A DNA stretch of 64,000 nucleotides, from positions 27,176-91,175 of the forward strand of contig MNYZ01000018.1 of the NCBI GenBank assembly GCA_001873365.1. The letters run 5' to 3'. Source of the DNA: Oscillatoriales cyanobacterium CG2_30_40_61 (lineage in GTDB: Bacteria; Cyanobacteriota; Cyanobacteriia; Cyanobacteriales; Microcoleaceae). Below, one piece after another: positions 16,680 through 25,337 of the stretch (position 1 is the first letter of the stretch; each line of letters begins with the position of its first letter). A model generated the notes under the pieces. That model searched no databases. It had not been told where the DNA came from and was given only the letters and a program-made list of their open reading frames with translations. Position numbers and translations under genes: made by a program.

Positions 16680-18143
16680 GTGACCCCAAAACGCATTTTA
16701 ATCTGGTATCGAAACGATTTACGGCTTCATGACCATCAACCCCTATCCTCAGCATTAAACACTAAAGCACAGATTATTCCTGTGTATTGTTTTGACCCCA
16801 GACAGTTTAAAAAAACCTGCTATGGATTCCCCAAAACCGGAGCTTTTCGCACTCAATTTTTATTAGAAAGCGTTACAGATTTACGTCAATCTTTCAGAAA
16901 TTTAGGAAGTGATTTAATCATCCGTCAAGGTCAGCCAGAAATAGTTATTCCTGAATTAGTTAAAATCTTAAATATTGATGCGGTCTATTATTATCAAGAA
17001 GCCACTTCCGAAGAATTAACCGTAGAACAAAATTTAAAAACTGCCTTAGCTGCTTTGGGGATTGTTGTTAAATCCTATTGGGGTGCAACCCTTTATTCTA
17101 TCACAGATTTACCCTTTTCTATTCCTAAACTTCCAGAAATTTTTACTCAATTTAGAAAGCAAGTTGAATCTCAATCAATTATTAATAGTCCGTTTTCTTC
17201 CCCTCAACAATTACCTCCTTTACCCGAAATTGAATTAGGAGAATTACCCACAATTCAAGATTTAGGTTTAGAAATACCTGTTTTTGATCCTCGGGCAGTG
17301 ATGGAATTTAAAGGCGGAGAAACCGCAGGATTAGACCGTTTAAAAGATTATATTTGGGAACAGGATTGTCTGAAAACCTATAAAGAAACCCGCAATGGAA
17401 TGTTAGGGGCAAATTATTCTTCTAAGTTTTCCCCCTGGTTAGCTTTAGGTTGTTTGTCTCCCCGACTAATTTATAATACAGTTCAAACCTACGAAAAAGA
17501 ACGGGTAAAAAATGATTCAACTTACTGGCTAATTTTTGAATTATTATGGCGAGACTATTTTAAATTTATTGCTTTAAAACATGGAAATAAAATATTTTAT
17601 CCTCAAGGTCTACAGGGAATTTCTATTCCTTGGAAAGACAATCCCAAACAGTTTGAACAATGGCAACAGGGAATCACAGGTTTTCCCTTAGTTGATGCGA
17701 ATATGCGAGAATTATTAACCACAGGATTTATGTCAAACCGAGGGCGGCAAAATGTAGCCAGTTTCCTGACTAAAAATTTAGGAATTAATTGGCAAAGGGG
17801 GGCAGAATGGTTTGAATCCCTATTAATTGATTATGATGTTTGTAGTAATTGGGGTAACTGGAATTATACCGCCGGAGTGGGTAATGATGCCAGAGGATTC
17901 CGTTATTTTAATATTCTCAAACAATCCAAAGATTATGATCCTAATGGGGATTATGTTAAACACTGGATCCCCGAATTAAGGGATTTACCGCCATCAAAAG
18001 TTCATCAACCTGGGAAATTATTACCCGTGGAACAAAAACGCTTTGGGGTAATTTTAGGAGTTGATTATCCTCAACCCATGGTTGATTTAGAAAAATCCGT
18101 TCAAGCAAATCAATTGATTTATGACGCTGCGGTTAGAATTTAA
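16680..18143 (+). CDS. Cryptochrome DASH / deoxyribodipyrimidine photolyase family
   Basis: 487 residues from GTG 16680. The N-terminal photolyase domain (ILIWYRNDLRLHDHQPL) binds the antenna cofactor. The C-terminal FAD domain contains KFSPWLALGCLSPR, ELLWRDYFKF, GFPLVDANMREL, MSNRGRQNVASFL and WGNWNYTAGVGNDAR. The SNRGRQNVASFL and YDVCSNWGNWNY segments are typical of the CRY-DASH branch, whose members repair UV dimers mainly in single-stranded DNA and may also signal. A GTG start was chosen because it gives the family's usual N-terminus. A palindromic terminator-like sequence follows within 4 bp. Confidence 0.92.
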   Translation: MTPKRILIWYRNDLRLHDHQPLSSALNTKAQIIPVYCFDPRQFKKTCYGFPKTGAFRTQFLLESVTDLRQSFRNLGSDLIIRQGQPEIVIPELVKILNIDAVYYYQEATSEELTVEQNLKTALAALGIVVKSYWGATLYSITDLPFSIPKLPEIFTQFRKQVESQSIINSPFSSPQQLPPLPEIELGELPTIQDLGLEIPVFDPRAVMEFKGGETAGLDRLKDYIWEQDCLKTYKETRNGMLGANYSSKFSPWLALGCLSPRLIYNTVQTYEKERVKNDSTYWLIFELLWRDYFKFIALKHGNKIFYPQGLQGISIPWKDNPKQFEQWQQGITGFPLVDANMRELLTTGFMSNRGRQNVASFLTKNLGINWQRGAEWFESLLIDYDVCSNWGNWNYTAGVGNDARGFRYFNILKQSKDYDPNGDYVKHWIPELRDLPPSKVHQPGKLLPVEQKRFGVILGVDYPQPMVDLEKSVQANQLIYDAAVRI

Positions 18144-18146
18144 GAT

Positions 18147-18178
18147 CTGTAGGGGTAATTCATGAATTACCCCTACAG
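18147..18178. terminator. 32-bp perfect palindrome, likely bidirectional terminator
   Basis: CTGTAGGGGTAATTC and its exact complement meet at a central AT. The palindrome fits exactly between the stops of the convergent photolyase homologue (18143) and the small membrane protein gene (18181). The GTAGGGG ends resemble the other dispersed palindromes of the window. Confidence 0.7.
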
Positions 18179-18180
18179 CT

Positions 18181-18384
18181 TTATTCCTGATTCATTTGAG
18201 CATCTTTAACCGCCGCCAAAAATAGAAATACACCTAAAGGAATACTCATGGCTAAAATTACACTGGTGGTTAAACCCCCCAGTTGGGGATCGCCTGACGA
18301 GAGTTCAAAAACTGAACCCACCGCCGCGATCGCCGCCACACAAGATCCTAATAACAAAACCATACTTTTGGGAGTGCCGACCAT
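18181..18384 (-). CDS. Small two-helix membrane protein, unknown
   Basis: 67 residues with two hydrophobic segments, about 7-27 (MVLLLGSCVAAIAAVGSVF) and 39-58 (TTSVILAMSIPLGVFLFLAA), and a charged tail KDAQMNQE. It starts 16 bp after the peptide deformylase stop on the same strand, so the two are probably cotranscribed. I do not recognise the family; a thylakoid or cytoplasmic membrane location is inferred from the sequence only. Confidence 0.72.
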   Translation of the reverse strand: MVGTPKSMVLLLGSCVAAIAAVGSVFELSSGDPQLGGLTTSVILAMSIPLGVFLFLAAVKDAQMNQE

Positions 18385-18400
18385 CTGAAATTATCCTATA

Positions 18401-18964
18401 TTATTTAACAGATTTAACCGCTTTAGGGGAGAATTTATGCTTGGTCAATTCTTCATTTAAAGCCAATTTATTCTCGACTCTATCGACAAACAAAACCCCC
18501 TGCAAATGATCGATTTCATGTTGAATGGCACGACATAATAATTCCGTCGCTTTTAGGGTGCGCGGTCTGCCATTTTCATCTTTAAAAGATACTTCTATCT
18601 CCTCCGGGCGAGTCACATCCATATAAACCCCCGGAATACTCAAACATCCCTCTTGAAAGGGTGAAATTTGTGTACTGGATTTAGTAATTATCGGATTAAT
18701 TAAGACCAAGGGAGGAGTAGCCGCGTTATCGGGTTCGCAGTCGATCACAATCACCTGTTTATTCACCGCCACTTGGGGGGCGGCTAAACCAATACCGTCC
18801 GCACTATACATGGTTTGTAACATCTCCCGCACCAGTTGGCGAATTTCATCATCAATCCGCGCTACCCTTTTGGCAGAATTTCTTAAGGCGCGATCGCCTA
18901 AATAGTGAATCTCAAAGGGAGGTTTTTCTAACTTTTTCTTTTCAACTAAAACTTGTACGGTCAT
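18401..18964 (-). CDS. def: Peptide deformylase
   Basis: 187 residues with all three metal-site motifs: GIGLAAPQV (motif I), EGCLSIPG (motif II, Cys ligand) and QHEIDHLQG (motif III, two His and catalytic Glu). It removes the formyl group from the N-terminal methionine of new proteins in the cytoplasm. The N-terminal extension of about 15 residues before FEIHYLGD is common. The spacing to the downstream small membrane protein gene (16 bp) suggests an operon. Confidence 0.96.
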   Translation of the reverse strand: MTVQVLVEKKKLEKPPFEIHYLGDRALRNSAKRVARIDDEIRQLVREMLQTMYSADGIGLAAPQVAVNKQVIVIDCEPDNAATPPLVLINPIITKSSTQISPFQEGCLSIPGVYMDVTRPEEIEVSFKDENGRPRTLKATELLCRAIQHEIDHLQGVLFVDRVENKLALNEELTKHKFSPKAVKSVK

Positions 18965-19201
18965 AGAAGGGTTACTCTGAAATTCTGAAACAATCTGTTA
19001 AACTCAGTCGAAAGATCGCCCCTCCGACTCGTTTTCCCAACCGTGATGGGTGACTTTCATCTCCGACGGTTTCTTAATTATACGGTGCTGATCACCCATA
19101 AAGATCGATATCCTAGGACATTCTTACCTCCTTTTCCTGTATAAATGTTTTGAGCCAATATCCCTATGCTTTTGGTTGATGTTCTCCCCTAAATTGAGAA
19201 T

Positions 19202-20161
19202 TTAACTCGCCATATAGTCGTCAATATCTTTTTTACGTTTTCGCAATTTTGTTAAAGCTTCTCTTTCAATTTGCCGGACTCGCTCTCGACTAATATTCAA
19301 GCGATCGCCAATTTTAGCTAAGGTTAAACTTTGCCCATCTTCTAAACCAAATCGCAGGGATAGCACCTGACGCTGTTGTTCGGTTAAATCAGCCATCATC
19401 ACTTCTAAATCGCCGCGGAGGGAAGATTGCAAGGCAAAATCTTCTGGAGATGTGCCCGGATCTTCTAAAAGATCTCCTAACTCGGTATCCTGGTTATCGC
19501 CTACCCGCAAATCCAAGGACAGAGGTAGACGAGCCCGTTCTAAATATTCCCGAATTTGTCGCGGGGTAAGTTCCAATTCCACCGCTAATTCCGCCATAGT
19601 CGCGGCTCGGCCGAATTTTTGGGCCAATTGACGTTGGGCTTTTTTAATTTTGTTGAGTTTTTCGGTAATATGAATCGGGAGACGAATGGTACGGCCTTTT
19701 TCAGCGATCGCCCGGGTAATCGCCTGACGAATCCACCAATAGGCATAGGTAGAAAAACGATATCCTTTAGTAGGATCAAATTTTTCCACACCACGCTGCA
19801 TCCCAATTGTGCCTTCTTGGATTAAGTCCAGTAGGTCTACATTCCGTTTAATGTACTTTTTGGCAACGGATACCACCAAACGCAAGTTCGCCTCTACCAT
19901 TTTGCGTTTCGCACTTTGGCCATGTTCGATTACCCGTTCCAATTCCGCTTCCGATAGTCCCACGGCGATCGCCCATTCTGCGGGACTCGGTGCCCGACCT
20001 AAACGGGTGGCTAGATCTTCCCACTGATTTTGAACAGCATTCAAGTGTTGTACTTGTTTGCCATAGACAATTTCTTGCTCATGGGTCAGCAAGGGAACGC
20101 GACCAATTTCTCGTAGATAAGCGCGTACAGAGTCTGTGTCTGAGGTTTTAGCAAATTTCAT
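19202..20161 (-). CDS. Group 2 sigma-70 factor (RpoD/SigA-like)
   Basis: 319 residues. It lacks the long acidic region 1.1 of the primary sigma factor and begins at region 1.2 ([21 protein letters not shown]). Region 2 is intact ([23 protein letters not shown] split across [11 protein letters not shown] and [12 protein letters not shown]), as is region 4 ([19 protein letters not shown]). This fits group 2 sigma factors (SigB-E class) that adjust cyanobacterial transcription to light, nitrogen or stress. Which class cannot be said by eye. The divergent Anbu gene starts 425 bp away. Confidence 0.92.
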   Translation of the reverse strand: MKFAKTSDTDSVRAYLREIGRVPLLTHEQEIVYGKQVQHLNAVQNQWEDLATRLGRAPSPAEWAIAVGLSEAELERVIEHGQSAKRKMVEANLRLVVSVAKKYIKRNVDLLDLIQEGTIGMQRGVEKFDPTKGYRFSTYAYWWIRQAITRAIAEKGRTIRLPIHITEKLNKIKKAQRQLAQKFGRAATMAELAVELELTPRQIREYLERARLPLSLDLRVGDNQDTELGDLLEDPGTSPEDFALQSSLRGDLEVMMADLTEQQRQVLSLRFGLEDGQSLTLAKIGDRLNISRERVRQIEREALTKLRKRKKDIDDYMAS

Positions 20162-20586
20162 GGCTCATCTCCGGCTGGATACCTTAACCTATACAGGTTT
20201 GATACGTCAAGCCCCTACTCGAATCGCGAAAAACGATATCTTTCGTGATCAAGTATGGACGGTTAGCCTAGGTGTTAGTACCTGGGGGTTTTTCCAATGT
20301 TTAAGCTCTATAACGCTAATTTGCCGTTACAGTCTTAACATAACTACATTATATGTTAAGAAGTTTAACATTTCTTAAAATAACTGACTATCCCCCCCCC
20401 GGGGCCGAATCAATAAAGGCTAGACGCTATACTCCTAGGAGGGTAGCCTGTAAAGGTTTTTGGGATTGCATCACACAAAACAAAATCTTCATCTTCCCTT
20501 AACAGTTGATGTCGGTTGACAGGTTCCATCCGAGAAGTCTATGCTCTAAAGTCTGGCATTCTGCTTATGGTGTTTCAACTTAATTT
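20162..20586. promoter_or_regulatory. Divergent promoter region of sigma factor and Anbu genes
   Basis: 425 bp with no convincing gene. It contains the inverted repeat TGTTAA-5 nt-TTAACA at 20354-20370 and a run of nine C followed by four G at 20392-20404. The latter is a candidate site of slippage. No clear -35/-10 pair was identified. Confidence 0.35.
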
Positions 20587-21354
20587 ATGACTTATTGTTT
20601 AGGAATTATTACAGATACGGGCTTCGTAATGGCGGCCGACTCCCGCACAAATGCGGGGGTTGATCATATTTCTACCTATCGAAAATTATTTGATTTCTCT
20701 AAACCGGGCGATCGGGTTATCCTATTATGTACTGCCGGAAATCTTTCCGTTACCCAGGGGATTATTAGCGAATTAGATCGGGATATCAAAAGTCAGGAAG
20801 ATGTCAATTTACATAGTCTTCCTTCCATGTATGAAGTGGCTCGATATATTGGGACAAAACTAAGAAAAGTTCAAGAGATTGATGAGCATTGGCTGAAAAA
20901 AGACGGGATTGAACCGAAATGCTCCATGCTATTAAGTGGTCAAATCAAAGGACAAGAACCTTGTCTATTTTTGATTTATAGCCAAGGTAATTTTATTCAT
21001 GCCACCAAAGAAACCCCTTTTTTACAAATCGGAGAAACTAAATATGGTAAACCTATTTTAGATCGCACCCTCAGTTTTAATACCCATTTAGAAGCAGCCG
21101 CTAAATGTGCTTTACTTTCGATTGATTCTACGATGAAATCTAATATTTCTGTGGGGCCACCGATTAATTTAGTTTTGTATGAAAAAGATAGTTTAGAAAT
21201 TAAAAACTTTGTCAAACTGCGTTTAGGTGATCCCTATTTAGCCAAAATCCGTAAAGTTTGGGAACAATGTCTCAAACAAGGATTTAATGAAATTCCCGAT
21301 ATCGATTGGCAACATCTAGGCGGTGATTTCTCGGAAGATGTTTTAATTGATTAG
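20587..21354 (+). CDS. Proteasome-like peptidase, Anbu family
   Basis: 255 residues. It begins MTYCLGIITDTGFVMAADSR, so Met removal exposes Thr2 as the nucleophile. Asp18 and Lys33 (YRKLFDF) supply the other Ntn-hydrolase catalytic positions. The family (Anbu, ancestral beta subunit) forms self-compartmentalised assemblies in several bacteria; the physiological substrate is unknown. In many genomes anbu sits with alpha-E, ATP-grasp and transglutaminase genes. Here those are missing and a dehydrogenase gene starts 48 bp downstream. Confidence 0.88.
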   Translation: MTYCLGIITDTGFVMAADSRTNAGVDHISTYRKLFDFSKPGDRVILLCTAGNLSVTQGIISELDRDIKSQEDVNLHSLPSMYEVARYIGTKLRKVQEIDEHWLKKDGIEPKCSMLLSGQIKGQEPCLFLIYSQGNFIHATKETPFLQIGETKYGKPILDRTLSFNTHLEAAAKCALLSIDSTMKSNISVGPPINLVLYEKDSLEIKNFVKLRLGDPYLAKIRKVWEQCLKQGFNEIPDIDWQHLGGDFSEDVLID

Positions 21355-21402
21355 CTAATCGTATTTTTGGAATTATAGCCCTATTATTCTATCGGAGTTA
21401 AC

Positions 21403-22263
21403 ATGAGAATTGGAGTCATTGGAACTGGGTTAATGGGATTACCCATCGCCCTCAGAATTCTGGAAACGGGATTTAAACTGACAGTTTATAACCGCACCAC
21501 ATCCAAAGTCGAACCATTAAGAGAAGCTGGAGCAACAGTAGCAGGAACTCCCCAAGGTTTAATCGCTGCTAGTGATTGTATTTTATTAATGTTAACCAAT
21601 CAAGAGGCGATTGAGTCGGTATTATTCCGAGCAGAATTTCAATCATTTTTATCAGGAAAAACAATTATTTCCCTGGGCACAATTTCCCCAACAGAAAGTA
21701 AAAATATCCAAAAAGAAATTATTAAAGCTGGGGGAAACTATTTAGAAGCACCGGTTTTAGGAAGTATTCCTGAAGCCAAATCGGGGACATTACAAATTAT
21801 GGTCGGTTCCACCGAAGCCCAGTTTAAACAGTGGTTTCATGTCTTACAACCCCTAGGAGAACCTAAATATATTGGGGAAGTGGGAAGTGCATCGGCTTTA
21901 AAATTAGCCTTAAATCAGTTAATTGCTTCCCTGACAACCGCCTTCGCCTTGAGTCTAAATTTTGTTCAAGGTCAAGGAGTTGATATCGAACTGTTTATGG
22001 AGATTTTACGCAAGAGTGCCTTATATGCTCCTACTTTTGATAAAAAATTACAACGGATGTTAGAAGAAAATTATCAAAACCCTAATTTTCCCACCAAACA
22101 TTTATTAAAAGACACGAATTTATTCTTAAAAGAAGCCGCCACCATGGGGTTAAATGCCAGTTCTTTAGAAGGAGTGAGAGCCATATTAGAAAAAACTCAA
22201 AAACTCGGAAAATCAAACGATGATTATTCCGCTTTATTTACTGCGATTAAAAAGGAGAGTTAG
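21403..22263 (+). CDS. 3-hydroxyisobutyrate dehydrogenase-like NAD(P)-dependent oxidoreductase
   Basis: 286 residues. Rossmann motif GVIGTGLMGLPIA at the N-terminus, APVLGSIPEAKSGTL in the substrate region, and the catalytic Lys in SASALKLALNQL. The family includes 3-hydroxyisobutyrate dehydrogenases and glyoxylate/succinic semialdehyde reductases; cyanobacterial members are often of the latter kind, but substrate cannot be read from the sequence. ATG 21403 follows GGAGTTAAC, a reasonable ribosome binding site. It is probably cotranscribed with the Anbu gene. Confidence 0.88.
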   Translation: MRIGVIGTGLMGLPIALRILETGFKLTVYNRTTSKVEPLREAGATVAGTPQGLIAASDCILLMLTNQEAIESVLFRAEFQSFLSGKTIISLGTISPTESKNIQKEIIKAGGNYLEAPVLGSIPEAKSGTLQIMVGSTEAQFKQWFHVLQPLGEPKYIGEVGSASALKLALNQLIASLTTAFALSLNFVQGQGVDIELFMEILRKSALYAPTFDKKLQRMLEENYQNPNFPTKHLLKDTNLFLKEAATMGLNASSLEGVRAILEKTQKLGKSNDDYSALFTAIKKES

Positions 22264-22357
22264 ATTCCAAAACTATAGTAGGGGGACGGCTCGCCCAAAG
22301 TCCGTCAACGACTACCGAAAACCTCTGAATTATAGCCAAGATTTAGATCCCCCTAAA

Positions 22358-22376
22358 TCCCCCTTCCCAAGGGGGA
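22358..22376. repeat. Short hairpin TCCCCCTT-3 nt-AAGGGGGA
   Basis: Perfect 8-bp arms with a 3-nt loop, between the convergent dehydrogenase and accC genes. The upstream CCCCCTAAATCCCCC context resembles the repeat at 766-809. It may serve as a terminator. Confidence 0.55.
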
Positions 22377-22407
22377 CTTTCCCAAAGGAGAATAAAGCTC
22401 TAGTTTT

Positions 22408-23760
22408 CTATTCCCCTTTTTTGATCATTTTTTCCACAAAATTGGTATAAATTTCCCCTCGGAGAAATTCGGGATTTTCTAATATTTTTTGATGAAATCC
22501 GATCGTTGTGGGAACTCCGGTAATTGCAAATTCCCGTAACGCTCGTTTCATTCTTAAAATTGCCGTCGGACGGTCTGGCCCCCAAACAATTAACTTACCA
22601 ATTAAGGAATCATAATAGGGAGGAATTTCATAATCCGTATAGACATGGGAATCAATTCTCACCCCATTTCCCCCAGGAGGTAAATAACCACTAATGCGTC
22701 CAGGGTGGGGGCGGAAATTGTGTTCGGGATCTTCAGCGTTAATCCGACATTCAATAGAATGACCCCGCAAAATTACTTGATTTTGAGTTAATAATAACTT
22801 TTCCCCTTGAGCAATGCGAATTTGTTCAGAAATTAAATCTAATCCGGTGATCATTTCCGTAACCGGATGTTCTACTTGAATCCGGGTATTCATTTCCATA
22901 AAATAGAAATTTCCCGATTGATCTACTAAAAATTCAACGGTTCCCGCCCCGGTATAATTAATCGATTTAGCCGCTTTTACCGCCGCGGTTCCCATCTTTT
23001 GACGCAGTTTAGGAGTAATAAAAGAACTCGGTGCTTCTTCTAATAGTTTTTGGTGACGTCTTTGAATCGAACAATCCCTTTCTCCCAAGTAAATTACATT
23101 GCCATAATTATCAGCTAAAATCTGAATTTCAATATGGCGAGGACGTTCAATAAATTTCTCTAAATATACCCCCGGATTGCCAAAAGCGGCTTCGGCTTCC
23201 CCTTGGGCCGCGGCAAAGAGTTTAGGGAGTTCCGAATCTTCCCTAACTAACCGCATCCCCCGACCTCCACCCCCGGCGGTGGCTTTAATAATTACCGGAT
23301 AACCGATTTTACGAGCCAGTTGCAGGGCTTCTTTATCATCACTCAAAAGTCCATCACTGCCGGGTACGGTGGGAACTCCGACCCGTTGCATGGTTTCCTT
23401 GGCCGTTGATTTGTCTCCCATTGACCGCATGGCGTGGGGTGTGGGGCCAATAAAAGCAATATCATGATCGGCACAAATTTCGGCAAATCGGGCGTTTTCG
23501 GCTAAAAATCCATAGCCCGGATGAATGGCCGTGGCGTTGCGGGTCAGGGCGGCGGCGATAATATTGGGAATATTTAGATAACTTTTACTACTGCTGGGTT
23601 CCCCGATACAAACGGCTTCATCGGCCAGTTGGACATGAAGGGCGTGGCGATCAACCGTTGAATGAACAGCAACCGTTGCAATACCCATCTCCTCGCAGGT
23701 GCGAAGAATCCGTAAAGCTATTTCCCCTCGATTGGCAATTAATATTTTTGAGAATCGCAT
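22408..23760 (-). CDS. accC: Biotin carboxylase subunit of acetyl-CoA carboxylase
   Basis: 450 residues. N-terminal biotin carboxylase domain ([18 protein letters not shown]), ATP-grasp region with [12 protein letters not shown], metal and bicarbonate residues in [18 protein letters not shown], and the C-terminal domain [16 protein letters not shown]. It carboxylates biotin on AccB for fatty acid synthesis in the cytoplasm. Full length and ungapped. It is monocistronic here: accB and the carboxyltransferase genes are not adjacent, as is usual in cyanobacteria. Confidence 0.97.
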   Translation of the reverse strand: MRFSKILIANRGEIALRILRTCEEMGIATVAVHSTVDRHALHVQLADEAVCIGEPSSSKSYLNIPNIIAAALTRNATAIHPGYGFLAENARFAEICADHDIAFIGPTPHAMRSMGDKSTAKETMQRVGVPTVPGSDGLLSDDKEALQLARKIGYPVIIKATAGGGGRGMRLVREDSELPKLFAAAQGEAEAAFGNPGVYLEKFIERPRHIEIQILADNYGNVIYLGERDCSIQRRHQKLLEEAPSSFITPKLRQKMGTAAVKAAKSINYTGAGTVEFLVDQSGNFYFMEMNTRIQVEHPVTEMITGLDLISEQIRIAQGEKLLLTQNQVILRGHSIECRINAEDPEHNFRPHPGRISGYLPPGGNGVRIDSHVYTDYEIPPYYDSLIGKLIVWGPDRPTAILRMKRALREFAITGVPTTIGFHQKILENPEFLRGEIYTNFVEKMIKKGE

Positions 23761-23978
23761 CTTTTATTGACGTTGCTATTGCTGTTCACCTGATCGGACA
23801 TTTTTTAGGAGTCAGAATCACCAATTTTGTCCATCTAGGCACACTTAACATACAGTGGCTTTCCCATTTTAACCCAAACTATCCCCCGGCTCCACAAGAT
23901 TCGGAAACCAGGTTTCAAGGGATGAATTTTTATTGAATCAGTATAGACGACGGGTTTATGATAGTTAATAGAATGTAT

Positions 23979-24374
23979 TTACTGAGTGGCAACCATTTGT
24001 CGAGCTTTCATAATAATTGATGCTGTTTCTTCTTTTAAAGTTTGCTCCTGTTTTTCTAATTCTTGAAGACGACCCATCAAAACTTCTATCCTTTTTTCAT
24101 GAGATAAGCCTTTAAGGAAGTCTACTGCAATAACATTAGACTCACCCTTTAACCAGGTCAAAAATCGCTGAAGTTTTTCTCGATTTTCTGCTTTAATTTT
24201 TGAATTTGAGAGCCTATTTTCAACAGATAATTGTATATCTGATGCAGAATATTCTTTTAAACCTCCGTTTGTTGATACCGCTTTCAATTCTCTGACTAGC
24301 TCTTTGATATAGTATTCAGAAAAACCAAAAGATTGAAGATGAAGTTTAGTAATTGTGTTTAAATTACTACCCAT
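23979..24374 (-). CDS. Coiled-coil protein of the HNH cassette, unknown
   Basis: 131 residues from ATG 24374 (MGSNLNTITKLHLQSFGFSE). That start is preceded by AGGAGG at 7 nt spacing and overlaps the upstream gene's stop by 8 bp, so it is better than the in-frame start eight codons earlier. The N-terminal part has an FGFSEYYIKELVRELKAV helical motif, and the C-terminal third is a charged coiled coil (RLQELEKQEQTLKEETASII). No enzyme motif is seen. Third gene of the cassette with the 121-residue protein and the HNH nuclease. I do not recognise it. Confidence 0.7.
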   Translation of the reverse strand: MGSNLNTITKLHLQSFGFSEYYIKELVRELKAVSTNGGLKEYSASDIQLSVENRLSNSKIKAENREKLQRFLTWLKGESNVIAVDFLKGLSHEKRIEVLMGRLQELEKQEQTLKEETASIIMKARQMVATQ

Positions 24375-24732
24375 TTTTACCTCCTTGATCTTGACCAAAT
24401 TGTTTAAGAAGATCGCTAATATAATTGGCTTGTTCTTGAATTGTTGATCTTAATGATGGAACTAATTGATTAGCATAAAAATTCTGAATCTTAGTTAATT
24501 GTTCCACTAGGCCACTAATTTGCTGTTTCTGTTGATTATTGATTCTTTTTTGAGCGCCCACTTCATAATTACGTTTTTTTAAATCTTGGCCAGCATAGCG
24601 CATCATACACAAAATAGCTTCTTCCCTTGTGTTTACATTCTCTTGAGAAGCATCAAGCGCCCTTCTCATATCTGCTTGTGTCCAGTTAAACTCGTTAGCC
24701 AGTTGTTTGATTAATTCTTCTTTACTCGGCAT
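24367..24732 (-). CDS. Helical protein of the HNH cassette, unknown
   Basis: 121 residues. The N-terminus (MPSKEELIKQLANEFNWTQ) looks like a small helical domain. The middle and end form a long helix rich in Gln and Lys (INNQQKQQISGLVEQLTKI). It begins 14 bp after the HNH gene and overlaps the next gene by 8 bp, so the three genes are translationally linked. No catalytic motif; it may be a partner or regulator of the nuclease. Confidence 0.7.
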   Translation of the reverse strand: MPSKEELIKQLANEFNWTQADMRRALDASQENVNTREEAILCMMRYAGQDLKKRNYEVGAQKRINNQQKQQISGLVEQLTKIQNFYANQLVPSLRSTIQEQANYISDLLKQFGQDQGGKNG

Positions 24733-24746
24733 AATGACAACCTCTT

Positions 24747-25115
24747 TTAAAAATCAACAATTTTTGTGCCAATTGCTAAATTGCAACCCGGATGTAATAG
24801 CTTAAAATTTTCAGGTTTGTTAGCAGCTGATCCAAAATCTTTTAGTGGAAGAACATGATGTACAACCGCATCTTCAAACCGAAGTGAGGTTTTACAAGCT
24901 GCACACATACTTCCTTGAAGTTCAAATTGCTTACGCTTCCAAGTCTGACCTGAATTGGTTTTTAGCCAGTTATTAAACTGTTTTCTAGGATCAATAACTG
25001 CTTTAGCTTTTTCCAATTTGCGCTCTGTTTCTTGACGAAGTTTTTCTTCTTGCTGAAGTAGGACAAAAAGTTCGCCATATAATCGAGCTAAATTATCAGC
25101 CGAGTTTGTTTCCAT
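24747..25115 (-). CDS. HNH endonuclease-like protein
   Basis: 122 residues. An N-terminal coiled coil (LQQEEKLRQETERKLEKAK) precedes a compact HNH domain: CAAC zinc cysteines, VVHHVLPLKDF (His-His), then NKPENFKLLHPGCN with Asn, His and Cys in order. The catalytic histidine pair and the zinc ligands appear complete. It heads a three-gene unit placed between ileS and accC. Small HNH proteins with a coiled coil occur in phage and mobile contexts; defence or DNA-processing is inference. Confidence 0.78.
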   Translation of the reverse strand: METNSADNLARLYGELFVLLQQEEKLRQETERKLEKAKAVIDPRKQFNNWLKTNSGQTWKRKQFELQGSMCAACKTSLRFEDAVVHHVLPLKDFGSAANKPENFKLLHPGCNLAIGTKIVDF

Positions 25116-25188
25116 ACATTACTGGCTTTAGTTTAGGCGACACACCAATTATAGTATACAATGAATCTTTAATTAATGCAACCCTTTT

Positions 25189-25324
25189 GTAGTAAGCCCT
25201 TCAGGGCTTAGTCTTCTAACCATCAACACCGAAATCTAACACCTAGTTAATACTTTCATATTTTGTGATTGGTGTTAGGTTTGACTGCTTAGTCTGGGGA
25301 AGAAAGCCCTAAAGGGCTTACTAC
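25189..25324. repeat. 136-bp composite palindromic (MITE-like) element
   Basis: Terminal inverted repeats GTAGTAAGCCCT (25189-25200) and AGGGCTTACTAC (25313-25324), 12 bp perfect. Each end is itself a hairpin (AAGCCCTTCAGGGCTT and AAGCCCTAAAGGGCTT). An inner pair CTAACACC (25236-25243) and GGTGTTAG (25271-25278) adds a second stem. No coding potential. Related single units lie at 28282-28351 and 61204-61246. Confidence 0.75.
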
Positions 25325-25337
25325 TTTTTTTATGGTT

